DNA of 9,842 bases from Bacteroidales bacterium UBA932 (GTDB taxonomy: Bacteria > Bacteroidota > Bacteroidia > Bacteroidales > UBA932). This document shows, piece by piece, positions 6,532 to 9,842 of the stretch; the stretch's first letter is position 1, and every line of letters starts with the position of its first letter. The notes below the pieces were generated by a model, which was given only the letters and a program-made list of their open reading frames with translations, searched no databases and was not told the origin of the DNA. A program made the translations under genes and the position numbers. The stretch is from positions 6,030-15,871 of the forward strand of contig DBDM01000072.1 in NCBI GenBank assembly GCA_002293585.1, written 5' to 3'.

Positions 6532-8190
6532 TTACGGTTTTAATAATTCCCTGGCATTGTCGATCGCAGCCTGCGTGATATTTTGTCCGCTGAGCATCTT
6601 GGCGATCTCCATCACACGTTCGTCGGCGTTGAGCGCTTTGATGCGGGTAGTGGTAGCGCCGGCGGCATTTTCCTGCTTGTATACTACAAAGTGCGCTTCG
6701 CCTTTGCTGGCCACTTGCGGCAGGTGTGTAATGTTGATGACTTGCATACTCTTCGATAGATCGTATACAATGTCGCCCATTTTGTCGGCAATATCGCCCG
6801 ACACACCGGTATCGATCTCATCGAAGATCATGGTGGGCAGTCCGCTGTTGCGTGCCATCAATGATTTAAGACAGAGCATTACACGTGATATTTCCCCGCC
6901 TGAAGCGATGCGGGAGAGTTCCTGCGGCGCTATTTCCTTGTTGGCGGAGAATAGGAAAGTCACCGTATTTTTCCCGTTGGCATGGAAATCTTCCGTGTCG
7001 TCAATTACGATACGGAATACGGCATGGGGCATGCCTAAGTGTTGCAACATGCCGGTGATGTGCTGTTCAATGGCCGGTGCTGTTTTCTTGCGTTGTTCCG
7101 ATATTTTTTCCGCCAGGCTGCTCACCATTTTCAGTTGTTGGTCGTGCACTTGTTGCAGTTGCGCCAGTGTTTGGTCGAAGTTTTCTATGCTGCCGAGTTT
7201 TTCTTTGATCTGTTCGTGTAGCGTAATTAATTCTTCCACCGTGTGGAGGTGGTGTTTTTGTTGCAGCGAATAAATAGTGTTAAGGCGGCTTTCCACCAAC
7301 TCTAAGCGTTCGGGCGAAAGGTTTGTCCTTCCGTTCAGGGTTTCGATTTCATTGTTGATGTCGCGCAGTTCGATGCGGGCCGAGCTGAGCCGTTCTGCCA
7401 GTTCCTGTGCGGGTTGCAGTACCGGAACGATCTTTTGCAAAGTATGAATGGCGTCGCGCAACAGATGTTCTGTCGACAACTCGTCCTCGGCCAATAAAAA
7501 ATTAATTTTACCCAATGCGGTTTTTATTTCTCCGGCGTGTGTCAGTTGTTTGAGCTCTTCTTCCAGTGTTTGTTGTTCGCCGGCTTGGAGTTGTACGGCA
7601 TCTAATTCGTTACGTTGAAAAAGAAGATAGTCATATTCCGCGCCGGCTTGTTGGGCTTTGTTTTTCCATTCGTTGAGGGTTGACAGCGCCTCCCTGTAAG
7701 CTTTGAATGCTTGTTTGTAGGAAGCGAGTGTAGCAGCATGGTTAGCCTGTGCGTCTACTACGGCGGTTTGAAAAGCCGTTGCACCGATCAACAGGTTTTG
7801 GTGTTGTGAGTGAATGTCAATCAGCCGCTCGCCTAATTCTTTCAGCACGTTCAAGTTAACGGGGAGTTGATTTATAAAGGCACGCGATTTGCCGTTGGGA
7901 CTAATCACGCGGCGGATGGCCGTATTACTTTCGTAGTCGAGATCATTGTCTGCAAAAAACTCTTCCAATCCATAGCCGTCGATGGCAAAAACGGCTTCGA
8001 CCATGCAGTTGCAACTGTTGTCTTTAAGCGCCGAAGTGTCGGCGCGTTGCCCGAGAATGAGCGACAAAGCACCCAGCAAGATAGATTTTCCCGCACCGGT
8101 TTCGCCGGTAATAATGCTTAGCCCTTGAGGAAACGTGATGTCGAGTTTCTCAATCAATGCGTAATTTTCTATGGACAATGTTTGTAACAT
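6532..8190 (-). CDS. recN: DNA repair ATPase RecN
   Basis: A 552-residue SMC-like ATPase for recombinational repair of double-strand breaks, acting on the nucleoid. It starts with the RecN-type N-terminus (MLQTLSIENYALIEKL) and carries Walker A GETGAGKS at 29-36. The HSQHQ element is at 127-131 and a long charged coiled-coil region spans about 150-375. The ABC signature LSRIASGGE is at 425-433, Walker B IFDEID at 455-460 and the H-loop THLPQVA at 488-494. All ATP-binding parts are intact and the length is normal for the family. It follows the DUF4835 gene by four bases, so translation is probably coupled. In E. coli recN is a LexA-regulated SOS gene; I see no LexA-type palindrome at this start, and the tight packing suggests expression from an upstream promoter outside the window. 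Confidence 0.97.
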   Translation of the reverse strand: MLQTLSIENYALIEKLDITFPQGLSIITGETGAGKSILLGALSLILGQRADTSALKDNSCNCMVEAVFAIDGYGLEEFFADNDLDYESNTAIRRVISPNGKSRAFINQLPVNLNVLKELGERLIDIHSQHQNLLIGATAFQTAVVDAQANHAATLASYKQAFKAYREALSTLNEWKNKAQQAGAEYDYLLFQRNELDAVQLQAGEQQTLEEELKQLTHAGEIKTALGKINFLLAEDELSTEHLLRDAIHTLQKIVPVLQPAQELAERLSSARIELRDINNEIETLNGRTNLSPERLELVESRLNTIYSLQQKHHLHTVEELITLHEQIKEKLGSIENFDQTLAQLQQVHDQQLKMVSSLAEKISEQRKKTAPAIEQHITGMLQHLGMPHAVFRIVIDDTEDFHANGKNTVTFLFSANKEIAPQELSRIASGGEISRVMLCLKSLMARNSGLPTMIFDEIDTGVSGDIADKMGDIVYDLSKSMQVINITHLPQVASKGEAHFVVYKQENAAGATTTRIKALNADERVMEIAKMLSGQNITQAAIDNARELLKP

Positions 8191-8194
8191 CGAA

Positions 8195-9115
8195 CTAAAA
8201 TTTGGTGGTTTGGTCTTTTAGTTTGGTATATTTCTTTTCGTTCAACCTGTCGACTTCCATTAATATTTGATACGCCCTCATACGTTCCTGTTCGGGCGCT
8301 TCTAAGTAAATATTAACGATCTCATCGGCTTTGGCGTCAAAAAATAATTTAAGGAAGAACAAATAATTATCAGGTTTATCACGGTAAACTTTTTGTATGT
8401 CGAGCAATGCTTCCGTAATGCCGTCGCGGCCTTCACTGAGGCGCTCGCTCATGCGGTCGAGGCCGAGGCGGTGGTACTTGTAATAAGCGCTACGCATGGG
8501 CCCGTATTTGTAGTTGAGCATGTTTTCGATCATCCAGTACCGGTTATTGCGGCTACCGTCGTAGGGTCGCCATCCCTTGTCCGGCGCGTTTTGGGCATTC
8601 ACTACAATGTGTTCGGCATGTTTAAGCTGTTCCGTTCCGCCGCGAAGGGCGAAAGTATCATAATCAAGCCCCAGGACGATGTAGCAGTAGAATGCGAAAA
8701 TTGACGGCAGTGCACTGCTGTATGCCTGTTCATTGAACTGGATAGGGTCATATTCGATATAAGAGAAGGTAATTTCATTGTCCATGAAATTGAATATGGG
8801 TGTGATGAATGTACTGCCGTACACCGGCCGGCTTGACTGTACCTGCAGGGTGCCGCGAAATTCGGTGGCGCTGAGTTGTTCGGTGATGGTAAGGAAAAAA
8901 TTGCATTCGATTTTTTCATCGGATGCAAAACGGTTGTTGCTCCATGCAGTGTTGTTGATGAAGTCTCGCAAGTCTTTTTGCAGGGTGTTGAATATGGATT
9001 GGTTGGTGCCCTGTATTTTCGAATTGTTGACACTGAGATTGCAGCGCAACTCCTGCGCTCCGGCCGTTAATCCGGCGAGCAAAAATAAAGATATGACAAT
9101 AAGTTTTTTCATCAT
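8195..9115 (-). CDS. Exported DUF4835 family protein
   Basis: A 306-residue protein with a Sec signal peptide (Lys3-Lys4, hydrophobic core, likely cleavage after Ala20 in AGAQ). The mature part starts with ELRCNLSVN, followed by family-typical segments with F.SDEKIECNFFLTI and the RPVYGSTFITP strand at about 95-105. I recognise it as the DUF4835 family, restricted to Bacteroidota and commonly sitting between coaBC and recN. From memory only, some databases name this family PorD in connection with the type IX secretion system; I cannot verify that, and the sequence shows no catalytic motif. It probably acts in the periplasm or at the outer membrane. The start is one of two adjacent ATG codons: ATG at 9113-9115 overlaps the coaBC stop by four bases, and ATG at 9110-9112 overlaps it by one. 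Either arrangement implies translational coupling. Confidence 0.82.
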   Translation of the reverse strand: MMKKLIVISLFLLAGLTAGAQELRCNLSVNNSKIQGTNQSIFNTLQKDLRDFINNTAWSNNRFASDEKIECNFFLTITEQLSATEFRGTLQVQSSRPVYGSTFITPIFNFMDNEITFSYIEYDPIQFNEQAYSSALPSIFAFYCYIVLGLDYDTFALRGGTEQLKHAEHIVVNAQNAPDKGWRPYDGSRNNRYWMIENMLNYKYGPMRSAYYKYHRLGLDRMSERLSEGRDGITEALLDIQKVYRDKPDNYLFFLKLFFDAKADEIVNIYLEAPEQERMRAYQILMEVDRLNEKKYTKLKDQTTKF

Positions 9116-9842
9116 TCTTTGTTGTTATTGCCGGGAACGAAGCGGGAAGCGATCAATTTTTCTATTGCATCCGCAATGTCTTTTGCCGTTTCGTTTTTCG
9201 ATTTTAATCCGAATGCCGTTTCGTGTCCTTGTTGGTCGATGAGGGTAATTTTATTGGTATCGCCGCCAAATCCGGCGCCTTTGTCGTTCAATGAATTGAG
9301 TACGATGAGATCGAGGTTTTTACGGACGATTTTTTGCTGTGCACTGGTTTTTTCATTGTCGGTTTCCAAGGCAAAACCCACGGTAAGTTGTCCTTTCTTT
9401 TTCTGTTGACTTAGGGTGGCGGCTATATCTACGGTAGGTTTCAGCAGGAGCTGTAGGTCGTCTTTTCCGCGTTTTATTTTTGCGCCGGCGGGTTGAGCAG
9501 GCGTAAAATCGGCTACTGCAGCGCAGAATACGGCGATATCAACTGAGGAGAAAGCAGTTTTGGCAGCGTTGAACATTTCCTGTGCGGAAGTAACGTTCAC
9601 ACGCGTGATGGCCGGATGTTCCGGTGTTAAAGCTGTGGGGCCGCTTACGAGTAGGATATCGGCGCCGCGGGCGGCCATTTCTTCGGCTAAGGCATAGCCC
9701 ATTTTCCCGGTGGAATGGTTGCCGATAAATCTTACGGGATCAATGCTTTCATGGGTGGGGCCGGCAGTGATAAGTACTTTATGGCCGGTCAGTGTTTTTT
9801 TTTTTGGCGACAGTTGTTTGTCGAATTGTTCAAGGAAGGCGA
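9112..9842 (-). CDS. coaBC: Bifunctional CoaBC, C-terminal CoaB (phosphopantothenate-cysteine ligase) part, 5' end outside window
   Basis: The open frame runs uninterrupted to the window edge (first complete codon at 9840), so the gene is cut and the CoaC decarboxylase domain lies outside. The visible 243 residues are a short linker and the whole CoaB domain, which joins 4'-phosphopantothenate and cysteine using CTP in coenzyme A synthesis. CoaB landmarks are in order: VLITAGPTHESIDPVRFIGN, then the nucleotide-binding loop NHSTGKMG, AAVADF, the GAKIKRG lysine segment, GFALETDN, and the C-terminal LNSLNDKGAGFGGDTNKITLID block. An internal ATG at 9700-9702 (the Met of STGKMG) is not the real start, because it would delete the conserved N-terminal strand and part of the binding loop. 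A run of 11 A on the coding strand (9795-9805) encodes three lysines in the linker; the frame is intact there. It overlaps the DUF4835 gene by four bases. Confidence 0.95.
   Translation of the reverse strand, partial: AFLEQFDKQLSPKKKTLTGHKVLITAGPTHESIDPVRFIGNHSTGKMGYALAEEMAARGADILLVSGPTALTPEHPAITRVNVTSAQEMFNAAKTAFSSVDIAVFCAAVADFTPAQPAGAKIKRGKDDLQLLLKPTVDIAATLSQQKKKGQLTVGFALETDNEKTSAQQKIVRKNLDLIVLNSLNDKGAGFGGDTNKITLIDQQGHETAFGLKSKNETAKDIADAIEKLIASRFVPGNNNKE

Noticed and set aside
6470..7273. 267-codon plus-strand open frame opposite recN and nagB
   Set aside because: The translation is Ser/Cys/Leu-rich with no motif, and it overlaps the conserved ATPase C-terminal region of recN in antisense.
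9112..9702. Start of the rightmost gene at the internal ATG of 9700-9702
   Set aside because: The frame stays open to the window edge and encodes the conserved ITAGPTHE and NHSTGK segments upstream, so the gene is simply cut by the window.

Overview
The window looks like a core chromosomal segment from an anaerobic member of the Bacteroidota, most likely Bacteroidales. The evidence is the gene content and the signals. There is a coaBC–DUF4835–recN cluster, an outer-membrane-type lipoprotein peptidase, a TonB-type energy transducer, and an oxygen-sensitive style of metabolism (superoxide reductase and a putative [4Fe-4S] L-cysteine desulfidase). Exact TAnnTTTG-type -7 boxes lie in front of two genes, and clear Shine-Dalgarno sequences are absent. 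Nothing marks a mobile element, prophage, CRISPR array, tRNA or rRNA, and no gene-free stretch exceeds about 120 bases.

Left part (1-3960). A minus-strand class II superoxide reductase gene ends inside a long inverted repeat at the left edge. It is divergent from a plus-strand pair: a 681-residue lipoprotein with an M3-like HEXXH zinc-peptidase core, and, 13 bases downstream, an L-cysteine desulfidase family protein (CyuA/UPF0597). The pair may link external peptide breakdown to cysteine catabolism, but that is inference. The 73 bases after it hold a degenerate short-period repeat.

Middle (3963-4939). A minus-strand exported metallo-beta-lactamase-fold hydrolase has its own -7 box. Upstream of it lies a probable terminator for the next minus-strand transcript.

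Right part (4940-9842). A minus-strand cluster runs, in transcription order: coaBC (5' end beyond the window), DUF4835 exported protein (4-base overlap), recN (4-base gap), nagB (39-base gap with a small hairpin), and a TonB-type protein (2-base gap, apparent TTG start). It combines coenzyme A synthesis, an envelope protein, DNA repair, amino-sugar catabolism and envelope energy transduction.

No clearly new biological system is visible. The points most worth checking are the peptidase/desulfidase pair, an 11-base homopolymer in the linker of coaBC, a Glu-to-Asp change beside the superoxide reductase active site, and the two intergenic repeat structures. All assignments come from reading motifs in the translated sequence; no database search was possible.
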